Below, in pieces: positions 1 to 9,535 of a DNA stretch of 64,000 nt (within the stretch, counting starts at the first letter, position 1; each line of letters starts with the position of its first letter). A program made the translations under genes and the position numbers. Origin of the DNA: an uncultured Dokdonia sp. (lineage in GTDB: Bacteria; Bacteroidota; Bacteroidia; Flavobacteriales; Flavobacteriaceae). Below the pieces are notes generated by a model. The model had not been told where the DNA came from. It saw only the letters and a list, made by a program, of their open reading frames with translations, and searched no databases. The stretch is from the NCBI RefSeq assembly GCF_947496725.1, contig NZ_CANMDS010000002.1, forward strand, positions 248,001-312,000, given 5' to 3'.

Positions 1-1845
1 AATGTCTAGCCCAGGCTTTTCTAGTTCGCTTATAATATCAGTGAGTGTAGGAAGTCCTACCTCATCGGTTACATATTTTTGAAGGTCTATCGATTTAAGA
101 AGGCTTGTGTTTCCAATCATTTCGGCGACAGACACTTTTTGATCTTTGGCTATACTTGCAACCAATTTATATCTTTCTGGATGTACAGACGAGTTATCTA
201 ATGGATTCTCGGCACCTGTGATTCTCAAGAAACCTGCGGCTTGTACGAATGCTTTTCCACCAAGACGTGGCACCTTTTTAATCTCTTGACGTGTTTTGAA
301 GGGTCCTTCGCTTTCGCGAAAGCGTACTACACCTTCAGCAAGTTTTGGTCCAATACCTGACACATAGCTCAATAGCGGGGCACTTGCCGTATTTATATTG
401 ACACCCACGGCATTTACACAGTTTTCTACCGTTTGATCTAGCGATTTTTGAAGTGCTGTCTGATCTACATCGTGCTGATATTGCCCGACGCCAATTGACT
501 TTGCATCTATCTTCACCAGCTCTGCCAGCGGGTCTTGCAACCTACGACCTATAGAAACCGCGCCACGAACTGTCACATCATAATTAGGAAACTCATCACG
601 GGCAATCTTGCTTGCACTGTAAATAGAAGCTCCTGCCTCACTCACTACAAAAACCTCCATTGCATTCTTAAAATGAATACGCTTTACGAGTCTTTCGGTC
701 TCGCGGGAAGCCGTACCATTCCCGATGGCGATTGCTTCAATTTTATAAGCATCTGTAAGACTTGAGATCTTTTTTATCGCACCTTTGTCATCGTTTTTTG
801 GTGCGTGTGGATAGATAGTTTCATTATGTAATAACTGCCCCTGTGCATCGAGGCACACCAGCTTACAACCTGTTCTAAAACCTGGGTCTAGCGCAAGAAT
901 ACGCTTCTCACCTAGCGGTGAACCAAGGAGTAATTGTTTTAAATTTTTTGCAAAAACCTGAATAGCAGTTTCATCTGCTGTTTTCTTTGCTTCTGAGAGG
1001 CGCTCATTGCTCAAAGCAGTAAATAATAGTCGCTTGTAAGCATCTTTTATAGCAAGTTCAATCTGTGTGGCGCTGTCGCCACGAGAGCGTATGAGTTTGC
1101 GTTCTATTTTATCAAGCGCGCGCTCATCGTCAATGACAACCTTTACACGGATGTAACCTTCATTTTCAGCTCTTAAAATGGCAAGTAGTCTGTGTGACGG
1201 ACAGCGACTTAATGACTCAGACCAGTCAAAATAATCACGGAATTTCTGAGCTTTCTCATCGTTTGCCATTTTCTTAACCACCTTCGTCTCTATGGTGGCA
1301 AAACGTTTTAACTGCTCACGTATATTATTACGTATATCTGCACGCTCATTAATCCACTCGGCTATAATGTGACGTGCTCCTTCTAGCGCACTTTGTGCAT
1401 CTGGAACCTCCTTATTAGTATATCGATGCGCTAGTCCTTCTGGGTCTTGCGCATTTTGAGACATTATGATTTTGGCAAGTGGTTCTAGTCCGTTTACACG
1501 TGCTGTCTCGGCTTTCGTTTTACGCTTTTTCTTGTATGGTAAATACAAGTCTTCTAGCGTAGTAAGATCTTGCGTTTTTTCAATCTTATCTTTGAGTTGG
1601 CTAGTAAGAACGTCTTGCTCTTCTAGTGATTTAAGAATTGATTTTTTGCGCTTTTCTAAGGTTTCAAATTGCTCTTTGAGCTCGATAATCTTTCCTATCT
1701 CCACCTCATCAAGTCCACCCGTCGCTTCCTTGCGGTAGCGCGCTATAAAAGGGAGTGTGCAGTCTTCGTTGAGGAGATCTAGTGTATTTTTTACACCTTT
1801 TTCTGATAAGCCTGAGCTTTTGATTACGTATTGTAAAACCTCCAC
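1..1845 (-). CDS. tex: Tex-family RNA-binding transcription accessory protein (C-terminus beyond window)
   Basis: The protein is cut by the left window edge, and 615 codons are visible. They begin VEVLQYVIKSSGLSEKG and contain IARYRKEATGG near residue 35, typical of Tex. A YqgF/RNase H-like core (LALDPGFRTG) and a helix-hairpin-helix region (YVSGIGPKLAEGVVRFRESEG, LGGKAFVQAAGFLRI) follow. The final S1 RNA-binding domain lies outside the window. The start must be GTG at 1845, because an in-frame TAA lies four codons upstream and no ATG intervenes. It begins 4 bp after the metG stop, so the two are probably co-transcribed. Tex proteins bind nucleic acid and affect transcription and RNA processing; the exact role here is unknown. 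An exact copy of the iterated palindrome encodes RFRES within the HhH region. Confidence 0.93.
   Translation of the reverse strand, partial: MEVLQYVIKSSGLSEKGVKNTLDLLNEDCTLPFIARYRKEATGGLDEVEIGKIIELKEQFETLEKRKKSILKSLEEQDVLTSQLKDKIEKTQDLTTLEDLYLPYKKKRKTKAETARVNGLEPLAKIIMSQNAQDPEGLAHRYTNKEVPDAQSALEGARHIIAEWINERADIRNNIREQLKRFATIETKVVKKMANDEKAQKFRDYFDWSESLSRCPSHRLLAILRAENEGYIRVKVVIDDERALDKIERKLIRSRGDSATQIELAIKDAYKRLLFTALSNERLSEAKKTADETAIQVFAKNLKQLLLGSPLGEKRILALDPGFRTGCKLVCLDAQGQLLHNETIYPHAPKNDDKGAIKKISSLTDAYKIEAIAIGNGTASRETERLVKRIHFKNAMEVFVVSEAGASIYSASKIARDEFPNYDVTVRGAVSIGRRLQDPLAELVKIDAKSIGVGQYQHDVDQTALQKSLDQTVENCVNAVGVNINTASAPLLSYVSGIGPKLAEGVVRFRESEGPFKTRQEIKKVPRLGGKAFVQAAGFLRITGAENPLDNSSVHPERYKLVASIAKDQKVSVAEMIGNTSLLKSIDLQKYVTDEVGLPTLTDIISELEKPGLDI
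310..323. repeat. Iterated palindrome GCTTTCGCGAAAGC (in tex)
   Basis: Exact 14-bp copy, read as RFRES inside Tex. Confidence 0.97.
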
Positions 1846-1849
1846 ACGT

Positions 1850-3979
1850 TTAACTTATCATATTCCCATTAACCACTCCTTCGGCATCAGGATTTACAAA
1901 AACCAATTTCCCACTAGCATCCTCTGTCATTAAGATCATTCCTTCACTCTCTACACCACGTAATGCTCTAGGAGCCAGGTTTACGAGTACGGTTACTTGT
2001 TTCCCTATTACTTCTTCTGGAGTAAAGCTCTCTGCGATACCAGAAACGATGGTACGTACATCAATACCTGTATCGACTTTTAAGATGAGAAGTTTCTTCG
2101 TTTTCTTCATCTTCTCTGCTTCGATAATGGTACCTACTCGCATATCGAGTTTTGTAAAATCGTCAAACGTAATAGTATCCTTTTGTGGCTCTACAACTGC
2201 ATTTTCGGCAGCGGCTTCTGCTTCGTTTGCTGCTTTGCTTGCTTCTAGCTTATCTAGCTGTACTTGTATCTGACTATCTTCTATTTTTGAGAAGAGTAAT
2301 TGAGATTTGTTAATGGTGTGACCTGCAGGTAATGGCATCTCTCTTGTAGTTTTACGTACATTCATAGATAGATCATCTCCTTTAATGTTGTTAAAAGGTT
2401 CTTCTGACTTTTTATAAAGGTTTAAATCTTCATCAAGATTTAAAATCCCTTTAAGCTTTGAACTCGTAAAAGGTAAGAAAGGCTCACTAAGACTTGCTAG
2501 TGCAGCTGCTATTTGTAAGGCTACATACATTACTGTTTTAGTGCGCTCTTCATCTGTTTTGATTGTCTTCCACGGCTCTTCGTCTGCTAGGTATTTGTTT
2601 CCTAGGCGAGCAAGGTTCATAAATTCTGTTTGGCTTTCGCGAAAGCGGTATTTTTCTATACTGCTACCTATCACTGCTGGATATGCAGCCATCTCTGCAA
2701 GAGTCTGTTTATCAAGCTCATTAAGTACTCCTGGGGTAGGGACAACACCATCATAATATTTGTGCGTAAGTACGGTAACTCTGTTAATGAAGTTTCCGAA
2801 AATCGCTACAAGTTCGCTATTATTTCTAGTTTGGAAATCCTTCCAAGTAAAGTCGTTGTCCTTAGATTCTGGTGCGTTTGCTGTAAGTACATAACGCAAC
2901 ACATCCTGCTGATCTGGAAATTCTTCAAGATACTCGTGTAACCATACTGCCCAGTTTTTTGAAGTAGAAAGCTTGCGCCCTTCAAGATTTAAAAACTCGT
3001 TTGCAGGCACGTTATCTGGTAAAATATACTCGCCGTGACCTTTGAGCATCGCAGGGAAAATCAAACAGTGAAAAACGATATTATCCTTCCCGATAAAGTG
3101 AAGTAGCTTTGTGTTTTCATCCTTCCAGTACGGCTCCCAGTCTTTACCTTCACGTGCTGCCCACTCCTTTGTAGAAGAGATATAACCTATAGGCGCATCA
3201 AACCAAACGTACAGCACTTTACCTTCTGCTCCTTCTACTGGAACTGGGATTCCCCAGTCTAGATCACGAGTTACGGCGCGAGGTCGTAGTCCATCATCTA
3301 TCCAAGACTTACATTGCCCGTACACATTAGTTTTCCAGTCTTTTTTATGTCCTTTTATGATCCACTCCTTAAAGAAGTCATTGTATTGATCTAGTGGTAA
3401 AAACCAGTGCTTTGTTTCCTTAAGTGTAGGTACAGCTCCCGTAATCGCACTCTTTGGGTTAATTAAGTCTGTTGCGTTGTGGGAGGTACCACAGTTTTCA
3501 CACTGGTCTCCGTAAGCCTCCTCATAACCACACTTAGGGCAAGTTCCCGTCACAAAACGGTCTGCAAGAAACTGGTTTGCCTCTGCATCATACAGTTGCT
3601 CGTTTGTTTCTTCTATAAACTTACCTTGGTCGTACATATTCTTAAAAAACTCAGACGCTGTATCGTGGTGAATTTTTGCAGAGGTACGTGAGTAGTTATC
3701 AAAGGTAATCCCAAAATCTTCAAAAGATTTTTTGATTATCGCATTGTACTTATCTACCACATCTTGAGGGGTAACGCCCTCTTTTTTTGCTTTGATGGTG
3801 ATAGGCACACCGTGCTCATCACTTCCACATATAAAAGCAACATCTGCTCCTTGCATACGCTGGTAACGCGCATAAATATCTGCTGGAACATACACTCCTG
3901 CAAGGTGGCCTATGTGTATAGGTCCGTTAGTATACGGCAGTGCCGCTGTAATTGTATATCGTTGTGGATTCTGAGACAT
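1850..3979 (-). CDS. metG: Methionyl-tRNA synthetase with C-terminal tRNA-binding domain
   Basis: It charges tRNA-Met with methionine in the cytoplasm. The 709-aa protein has the HIGH motif at residues 22-25. A zinc knuckle uses Cys147, 150, 160 and 163 (CPKC...CENC). KLSTS (the KMSKS equivalent) sits at 336-340, followed by the anticodon-binding helical domain. A C-terminal EMAP/Trbp111-like tRNA-binding domain covers roughly 600-709 ([14 protein letters not shown]). The length is normal for the long bacterial MetRS class. I chose ATG at 3979 ([19 protein letters not shown]) over an in-frame codon 24 bases upstream, because family members begin just before the TAALPYTNG strand and a TATTTTTG promoter box lies close by. 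An exact palindrome copy encodes RFRESQ in the anticodon-binding region. Confidence 0.97.
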   Translation of the reverse strand: MSQNPQRYTITAALPYTNGPIHIGHLAGVYVPADIYARYQRMQGADVAFICGSDEHGVPITIKAKKEGVTPQDVVDKYNAIIKKSFEDFGITFDNYSRTSAKIHHDTASEFFKNMYDQGKFIEETNEQLYDAEANQFLADRFVTGTCPKCGYEEAYGDQCENCGTSHNATDLINPKSAITGAVPTLKETKHWFLPLDQYNDFFKEWIIKGHKKDWKTNVYGQCKSWIDDGLRPRAVTRDLDWGIPVPVEGAEGKVLYVWFDAPIGYISSTKEWAAREGKDWEPYWKDENTKLLHFIGKDNIVFHCLIFPAMLKGHGEYILPDNVPANEFLNLEGRKLSTSKNWAVWLHEYLEEFPDQQDVLRYVLTANAPESKDNDFTWKDFQTRNNSELVAIFGNFINRVTVLTHKYYDGVVPTPGVLNELDKQTLAEMAAYPAVIGSSIEKYRFRESQTEFMNLARLGNKYLADEEPWKTIKTDEERTKTVMYVALQIAAALASLSEPFLPFTSSKLKGILNLDEDLNLYKKSEEPFNNIKGDDLSMNVRKTTREMPLPAGHTINKSQLLFSKIEDSQIQVQLDKLEASKAANEAEAAAENAVVEPQKDTITFDDFTKLDMRVGTIIEAEKMKKTKKLLILKVDTGIDVRTIVSGIAESFTPEEVIGKQVTVLVNLAPRALRGVESEGMILMTEDASGKLVFVNPDAEGVVNGNMIS
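2633..2646. repeat. Iterated palindrome GCTTTCGCGAAAGC (in metG)
   Basis: Exact copy, read as RFRES in MetRS. Confidence 0.97.
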
Positions 3980-4000
3980 ATTGTGTTCTTTAAGAAGCGA

Positions 4001-4008
4001 CAAAAATA
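4001..4008 (-). promoter_or_regulatory. Putative -7 box (TATTTTTG) of metG
   Basis: On the minus strand this reads TATTTTTG, matching the Bacteroidota -7 consensus TAnnTTTG, 21 bases before the chosen metG ATG. No TTG is seen at the expected -33 distance, so this is a weak prediction. Confidence 0.45.
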
Positions 4009-4098
4009 AAGAAAAACAAGCTAGTACCTACAGCTTTTACAAGCCAGGTCACAATAGCTGCAACTTGAGATGATGCAAAGTAGAGAGGGATTTATTAC

Positions 4099-4112
4099 GC
4101 TTTCGCGAAAGC
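4099..4112. repeat. Iterated palindrome, intergenic
   Basis: Exact copy 24 bases past the stop of the DUF1501 gene and upstream of metG. Confidence 0.97.
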
Positions 4113-4136
4113 GGACTCACAACTACATAAAACTGC

Positions 4137-5789
4137 TTATTTTACAAGAATACTCTTACTGTATTTTTTACCCGAAAACTGAATCTGATAGATGTATTGT
4201 CCTGTAAACAATCGCTTATTAATGCGTTCTTTAACATTAAACTTTTGTGGTCCTTCGTACATAAAGTCATTTACCACTGTACCCACTTCTTGCCCTAGTA
4301 GATTGTATAAGGTAACGGTCACCTTTGCCGTGCTGTTCATCGTAAACTCTATAAGGGTGTCATTACCCTGCACACTGCTCCAGTGCTGAAAAGTATCTGC
4401 TATATCAAAACTTCCAGAAGAGAGAGACTCACAGTCAAAACCTAGGTCTACACTCTCAAAAGATTGCCCGAGCAACACCTCATCTACCAGCCCGCCGTCG
4501 ATACATAGCCATTGCTTAAGCATTGTAGCATACACTTGTCTAAAATCTGTACTGTACTTTAAATTTCCTACTTGATCTGGATCTTGTAAATCTGGATGCG
4601 TACCCACAAAACCGTTGCCCTGCATCGCTGGGCCAAAAACCATAACAGGCGATGCCGCCCCGTGGTCTGTTCCATTTGATCCGTTTTCTTCTATACGACG
4701 TCCAAATTCTGAAAAAGTCATTGCCATCACATTAGTGTGCATACCGCTTGCCTCAAGATCTGTAAAAAAATCTTTCATACCACGAGCTACTTGCTCCATT
4801 CTATTATCGTGGGTTTCTTGCTGGTTTGCGTGCGTATCAAAACCGCCTAGCGTCACTAGATATACCTTTGTACCTAGACCTCCCTTGATCATTCTTGAGA
4901 TAATAGCGAGTTGCCTCCCTAAGCTTTGCGTATCATACTCAACGGCATTTGTCGCATTTTCATAAGCTTCGTTTATGGTACTCGCGTAGGTAAATGTGGT
5001 GTTAGTCATACCACGCATAAATTCTAACTGCTCACCAAAGGTGCATCCCGGTACATCTAGCACATCGTGTAGCACCCCATTTTCGGCAATGCTAGATAGC
5101 TGCGCAGGATTTGCTACAGAAAATGCATAGCTATTATCTACCCCATCAAAAATGAGATTACCCTGACTCCCTATCTGTATAGCCGCAGGAATCTCTGGAG
5201 GATTAATAAGAAAATCTGGATACAAATTTTCAAAATAACGCCCCAGCACGCCCGTCTCCTCATAGTTTACAGCATCTCCAGATGCCCAGATATCTGAACT
5301 TCTAAAGTGTGACAGATTTTGATCTGGGTAGCCTACACCGTGCACCACACGCATTGCACCATCTCCCCATAATGACTGTAAGTCTGCCATAGATTGTGGT
5401 ATCCCAAAATCTGCATTGAGATTGTACAAACTGTTTTCTGTGTGTCTTATAGACGGTCTATTATTTGCATAAAAATCATAATCATAAACCGGCACAATTG
5501 TATTGAGACCATCATTACCACCTTTAAGACGTACTAGAACGAGTACGCGGTCTTCATTTTCGGCAGTGGTGAGGGCTGTTGTTAATCTTGAGGGTGCAGA
5601 TGCTGTAAGATTTGTACCTCCAAGCATAATGCTTCCGCCACCTACTAGACCTAGAGCCTGCATAAAACTTCTTCTATTCCAAGTGCTATGCTCATCATCG
5701 TGGTGTGCGTCTTTAAGACTTGCTGTAGGTCCCGTTGCTGTTCTTTTTTTTGCTTTCGCGAAAGCGTGATTCTTATCGTGAGTACACAT
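4137..5789 (-). CDS. DUF1501 protein with Tat-like signal and T9SS sorting domain
   Basis: This 550-aa protein has a twin-arginine stretch (NRRSFMQALGL, residues 38-48) after an unusually long, polar N-terminus. The DUF1501 body (sulfatase-like fold) follows, with LVRLKGGNDGLNTIVP, GGFDTHANQQETH and SEFGRRIEENGSNGTDHG. The last roughly 80 residues (VTLYNLLGQEVGTV...GQYIYQI...KSILVK) form a type A T9SS sorting domain. Export by Tat followed by outer-membrane secretion or anchoring is inferred. It lies 9 bp downstream of the DUF1800 gene, its usual partner in Bacteroidota and Planctomycetes; the biochemical function of the pair is not established. The palindrome copy encodes HAFAKAKK in the extreme N-terminus, a poorly conserved stretch. 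Confidence 0.92.
   Translation of the reverse strand: MCTHDKNHAFAKAKKRTATGPTASLKDAHHDDEHSTWNRRSFMQALGLVGGGSIMLGGTNLTASAPSRLTTALTTAENEDRVLVLVRLKGGNDGLNTIVPVYDYDFYANNRPSIRHTENSLYNLNADFGIPQSMADLQSLWGDGAMRVVHGVGYPDQNLSHFRSSDIWASGDAVNYEETGVLGRYFENLYPDFLINPPEIPAAIQIGSQGNLIFDGVDNSYAFSVANPAQLSSIAENGVLHDVLDVPGCTFGEQLEFMRGMTNTTFTYASTINEAYENATNAVEYDTQSLGRQLAIISRMIKGGLGTKVYLVTLGGFDTHANQQETHDNRMEQVARGMKDFFTDLEASGMHTNVMAMTFSEFGRRIEENGSNGTDHGAASPVMVFGPAMQGNGFVGTHPDLQDPDQVGNLKYSTDFRQVYATMLKQWLCIDGGLVDEVLLGQSFESVDLGFDCESLSSGSFDIADTFQHWSSVQGNDTLIEFTMNSTAKVTVTLYNLLGQEVGTVVNDFMYEGPQKFNVKERINKRLFTGQYIYQIQFSGKKYSKSILVK
5752..5765. repeat. Iterated palindrome (in DUF1501 gene)
   Basis: Exact copy, read as AFAKA ahead of the Tat motif. 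Confidence 0.97.
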
Positions 5790-5798
5790 AGGGCGGGG

Positions 5799-7256
5799 TT
5801 ATTTTAGTTGAAATTCCGGCATTCTGAAAATATGGTGAATAAGCAAGATGGTTTGATATGCCGCCGAATCAAAATTCCAGTTCCATATGCCATCTTCCCA
5901 GTAATTTTCTGGTGTTTCCCATTTAAAAATAGCCTCTGCTATCTCATAATCTGCCTCTGTATACAGTGGTCGTGATAAAAAGTAGTCTACTATTGTTTTT
6001 GTAATTACTACTGGGTCTGTACTTGAGTTTGTAAGGGCTTGCGCAAAATCTCGATATTGATAACCGGTCTCTAGCCAGAAATTCCAACTTAGGTTCTCAA
6101 GGCTTAGCCATCTCCCGGTAAGAGTGCTAGAGTTTATCCAGTCGTGGTTGCGCTGCCAGCCAGCTACATCTATAGGTTGAAATAAATTTTGACCCAGCAT
6201 ATCTGAGATATAATTTGCATAACTCGCAAAGCCATCATCTGTATCATTATAGGCAAAATCTAGCTCGTTATAAAAGGTCATTATGAGATCATACGGACTT
6301 TTTACAATCATCCCTATCGCATCTTGATCAAAAAAATGCTCGCTCTTAAAAAGCATCTCTAACACTAGCTTAATCTCCCAGTTTTGGTCCATAAATAGCG
6401 TTGCCATCTCTGCTACGATAGTATCATTTACGTCTGGACTTACAAAGTATGTATATAATTTAGTACAAATTGTAGTGGCTATAATACTCGCTTTTTGCTC
6501 AAAGAGAATATCTATTACATCATCATATCCCCAGGGACCTGTCTGTCCAAAAATTGTCTTTTCTGAACTATCAAAGGTGCTCTCATCAAATGTGATGGCA
6601 GCACCGTACTCTACCCAGTGGTTATATCCCGTGAGCGCTCTGGAGGTTTCTTCTATATCTTGCTGTGTGTAGCCATTACCTTCACCTAGTGTAAAAAGCT
6701 CATAAAGTTCACGCGCATAGTTTTCGTTTGGGTTTTGGCTAGAGTTTTCAAAACCGTTGAGAAAAAGAAGCATCGCAGGGTTAAGCCCCATCTCTCTTAC
6801 AAAGGTTTTAAAATTACCTAAGCAATGCGTTTGCAGCATATCCCAGTATTGAAAGGTATAAGGCGCGTAGAAGTAGGTCTCTATTTGCGTCACAAAATGA
6901 TTGAGCCAGAAAAATGTGAGACGCCCTTTTAAGTTTTTATCTCTTATATCTTTTGCCGCTTGTCTATACCACTGGCTTATAAACTCATTATTTTCTGTAT
7001 CATAATCATTAAAGTCATTCAAATCCCAATAAGCCCAAGCAGGTGCAGTGGTGTTAGGCGTAGTTTGAGCATCTAGCAACAGTGCATCTACAACTTCTTG
7101 AGGCGTTTGTGACAAGGCCGCATCTAGCACTGTAGCCGTGGCACCATATGCGAGTCTTTTATATAAGTGTTTTACCTTCATAACATCCCAAGGATTACCT
7201 GTGCTAGGCACATATGGGGTTATGGAAGCTGTGTTGCAAGAGGAGATAATTTCCAT
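5799..7256 (-). CDS. DUF1800 family protein
   Basis: The 485-aa protein is recognisable by VKHLYKRLAYGAT at the N-terminus, LTFFWLNHFVT, the core ENYARELYELFTLGEGNGYTQQDIEETSRALTGY, and DVAGWQRNHDWINSSTLTGRW. No convincing signal peptide is visible from the ATG at 7256, although the first 12 residues include SSCNTAS. It is the upstream member of a two-gene unit with the DUF1501 protein. The pair is widespread in Bacteroidota, but I know of no established activity. Function is left open. Confidence 0.9.
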   Translation of the reverse strand: MEIISSCNTASITPYVPSTGNPWDVMKVKHLYKRLAYGATATVLDAALSQTPQEVVDALLLDAQTTPNTTAPAWAYWDLNDFNDYDTENNEFISQWYRQAAKDIRDKNLKGRLTFFWLNHFVTQIETYFYAPYTFQYWDMLQTHCLGNFKTFVREMGLNPAMLLFLNGFENSSQNPNENYARELYELFTLGEGNGYTQQDIEETSRALTGYNHWVEYGAAITFDESTFDSSEKTIFGQTGPWGYDDVIDILFEQKASIIATTICTKLYTYFVSPDVNDTIVAEMATLFMDQNWEIKLVLEMLFKSEHFFDQDAIGMIVKSPYDLIMTFYNELDFAYNDTDDGFASYANYISDMLGQNLFQPIDVAGWQRNHDWINSSTLTGRWLSLENLSWNFWLETGYQYRDFAQALTNSSTDPVVITKTIVDYFLSRPLYTEADYEIAEAIFKWETPENYWEDGIWNWNFDSAAYQTILLIHHIFRMPEFQLK

Positions 7257-7369
7257 AAGGGGTTGATTTAGAGCACTTCAATATAACAAAAAGTGGGGAC
7301 TTAGGTATATGATCATTATAAACCCAAAAAGTTTAAATGTTAGTATATTGAGGTGTGAAAAATAAATCA

Positions 7370-8269
7370 ATGGTTACACCTCCATATCTTAAATACGGCG
7401 ATAAAGTCGGAATAGTTGCCACGGCACGTAAAATTTCTAAAAAAGAACTTGAAGAGGGCATCGCGCTTCTTGAAAATTGGGGCTTAGTTCCCGTGCTAGG
7501 CAACACCATTGGCCTAGAAGATAATCAGTATGCTGGGACAGACTTTGAGAGAGCACAAGACTTTCAGCAAATGATGGATAATACGGAGATTAAAGCCATC
7601 TGGTGCGCCCGTGGCGGCTACGGAACCGTGCGCATAGTAGATGACATAGATTTTTACAAATTTGTCAAATACCCAAAGTGGGTAGTGGGTTACTCAGATG
7701 TGACAGTGTTACATAGTCACATTCATAAAATAGGCTTCAAAACGATACACGCTACGATGCCTGTATCTCTTGAAGATAATACCGCTTTCGCGAAAGCGTC
7801 ATTAAAACAATCGCTTTTTGGCGAGCAACCTAACTTTAGTTACAACACCACAAATAAACTTAATAGACTAGGCACTGCAAAAGGCACGCTTGTAGGCGGA
7901 AACCTCTCTATTCTTTACAGCCTTTGTGGCAGTAGCTCTGATCTAGATACAGCGGGTAAAATCTTATTTATAGAAGACCTGGATGAGTACCTCTATCACA
8001 TAGATAGAATGGTAGTAAACCTAAAACGCAACGGGATGCTGGATCACTGTGCGGGTATGGTAGTAGGTGGTATGACGAAGATGCACGATAACAGAATCCC
8101 TTTTGGGAAAACGGCTCAAGAGATTGTGCTAGATGCTGTAAAAGAATGTGACTTCCCAGTAGCGTTTGACTTCCCAGCAGGTCACGTAGATAATAATAAC
8201 GCATTGAAGTTGGGGAGTGAGATTACGCTTGAAGTAACAGCAACTAAAACAAGTATACAATATGAATAG
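7370..8269 (+). CDS. Peptidase S66 (LD-carboxypeptidase/MccF-like)
   Basis: Members of this family cleave the L,D bond of murein tetrapeptides during cell-wall recycling, or act on microcin-like peptides. The protein (299 aa) shows the S66 pattern: MVTPPYLKYGDKVGIVATA at the start, ARGGYGTVR, and the nucleophile region VVGYSDVTVLHSH. The acid region IEDLDEYLYHIDRM and the C-terminal histidine motif PAGHVDNNNAL complete it. I chose ATG 7370 over GTG 7355 because family members start with MxTPPYL. It overlaps the next gene by 8 bp. The palindrome copy encodes TAFAKAS in the inter-domain part. Cytoplasmic murein recycling is the likely role, from family knowledge. Confidence 0.93.
   Translation: MVTPPYLKYGDKVGIVATARKISKKELEEGIALLENWGLVPVLGNTIGLEDNQYAGTDFERAQDFQQMMDNTEIKAIWCARGGYGTVRIVDDIDFYKFVKYPKWVVGYSDVTVLHSHIHKIGFKTIHATMPVSLEDNTAFAKASLKQSLFGEQPNFSYNTTNKLNRLGTAKGTLVGGNLSILYSLCGSSSDLDTAGKILFIEDLDEYLYHIDRMVVNLKRNGMLDHCAGMVVGGMTKMHDNRIPFGKTAQEIVLDAVKECDFPVAFDFPAGHVDNNNALKLGSEITLEVTATKTSIQYE
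7784..7797. repeat. Iterated palindrome (in S66 peptidase gene)
   Basis: Exact copy, read as AFAKA. Confidence 0.97.
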
Positions 8270-9146
8270 AATTCTCTCTATACTTATAATGATGTTTTTG
8301 TTTTCTTGTGTGGATAAACCTTCTTGCAATTTTATAGAATCCTACTATCAAGATGTTTATCAAGCAGAGCTGGCATTTTATGAAGAAGACTATCAGAAAG
8401 CCTATGATATTTTTAAAGAGGTAGAAGCTCGTTGTGGTCTATTGAACCAGACGCTCATTAGAGAGCCTGAAATGATGGCAAAACTCTCCATCAAAGTAGG
8501 TGAACCTCAAAAAGCCTTTCCTTATATGGAGCGTATGCTTAAAGAAGGAATGAGTTTTGATACTTTTAAAAATAATGAAATATATAATATCCTCAAGGAA
8601 TATGAAGAGTGGAATTATCTAGCGCATAACGCTTCTTCTTACGAAGATGAGTTTAACGCAAATATTGACCAAGATTTGAGAGCAGAGATTATTGCGATTA
8701 ACCGTCTTGATCAAGAAGTAAGACAGTCTCCTATAGATTTTATAGAGATGGAGCGCGTAGATAGCGTTCATCAAAAGAGAATCAAAGAGATTTTTAATCA
8801 ATATGGATATCCTTCAGCTCAACTTGTGGGCAAAGATAATTTTGATCAAGGTGAGCGTGTAGATATAAAAACATTGTTTTTTCATTTTGACGACACGATA
8901 TATTTTAAACCAGTGCTTCTAAAAATGATTGAGAATGGTGAAGCTCCAGCAGACATATTAGGTAAAATGATCGACAGTAGACAGCGCTCTCGTGGTTTTT
9001 ATGATTATGGGATTTATGACAATGTGGATAGCACCAATATTCTTGATTTTAAAAATGTTGACAAAAGGCGTGTTGCAGTAGGTCTTGCTCCTTGGAAGTT
9101 AAAAAAACGAGTTGATGCGCTAAGACGAGCTTATTATGGGTACTAA
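8262..9146 (+). CDS. Uncharacterised lipoprotein
   Basis: I do not recognise the family. The 294-aa product has a short hydrophobic signal ending in a lipobox (FLFSC, Cys16), so it is probably a lipoprotein. The mature part begins with a TPR-like helical pair (ELAFYEEDYQKAYDIFKEVEARCG). Mostly charged helical sequence follows, with QRSRGFYDYGIYDNVDSTNI near the C-terminus. It overlaps the S66 peptidase by 8 bp and is followed 15 bp later by yraN, so the three are likely co-transcribed. A cell-envelope role is only suggested by context. Confidence 0.8.
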   Translation: MNRILSILIMMFLFSCVDKPSCNFIESYYQDVYQAELAFYEEDYQKAYDIFKEVEARCGLLNQTLIREPEMMAKLSIKVGEPQKAFPYMERMLKEGMSFDTFKNNEIYNILKEYEEWNYLAHNASSYEDEFNANIDQDLRAEIIAINRLDQEVRQSPIDFIEMERVDSVHQKRIKEIFNQYGYPSAQLVGKDNFDQGERVDIKTLFFHFDDTIYFKPVLLKMIENGEAPADILGKMIDSRQRSRGFYDYGIYDNVDSTNILDFKNVDKRRVAVGLAPWKLKKRVDALRRAYYGY

Positions 9147-9161
9147 TCACACAACTAAATT

Positions 9162-9521
9162 ATGACCCCAAAAGAACTAGGAGAATACGGCGAAGAACTA
9201 GCAACCCTGCATTTAATAAAGCAGGGTTACACGATTCTTGAACGTAATTGGTTTTTTGGAAAAAATGAGGTCGACATTATCTGCCAGAAGGAGGAAGGCG
9301 TCCTCGTAGTGGTAGAAGTAAAGGCGCGTAACTCAGATTTCTTTGGCGATCCGCAGAGTTTTGTGAGTACTGGTAAGCAAAAGTCTATCGTAAAAGTGTC
9401 AAATGAATACGTACTAGAAAATGACCTAGATGTCGAAGTACGTTTTGACATTATCGCAGTACTCAAAAACTCAAAGCAAGAACGCCTTGAGCATTTTGCG
9501 GATGCGTTTTACTTTTTTTAA
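9162..9521 (+). CDS. yraN: UPF0102/YraN family endonuclease-like protein
   Basis: This is a small (119 aa) nuclease-fold protein. It opens with KELGEYGEELATLHLIKQGY and carries the PD-(D/E)XK-like residues in NEVDII (Glu36, Asp38) and VVVEVKAR (Glu52, Lys54). Length and order of motifs are those of the UPF0102 family, whose cellular role remains unclear although Holliday-junction-resolvase-like structure is known. It is third in a tight plus-strand run and converges with the HTH regulator 14 bp downstream. Confidence 0.94.
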   Translation: MTPKELGEYGEELATLHLIKQGYTILERNWFFGKNEVDIICQKEEGVLVVVEVKARNSDFFGDPQSFVSTGKQKSIVKVSNEYVLENDLDVEVRFDIIAVLKNSKQERLEHFADAFYFF

Positions 9522-9535
9522 AATGATAGTTCTTA

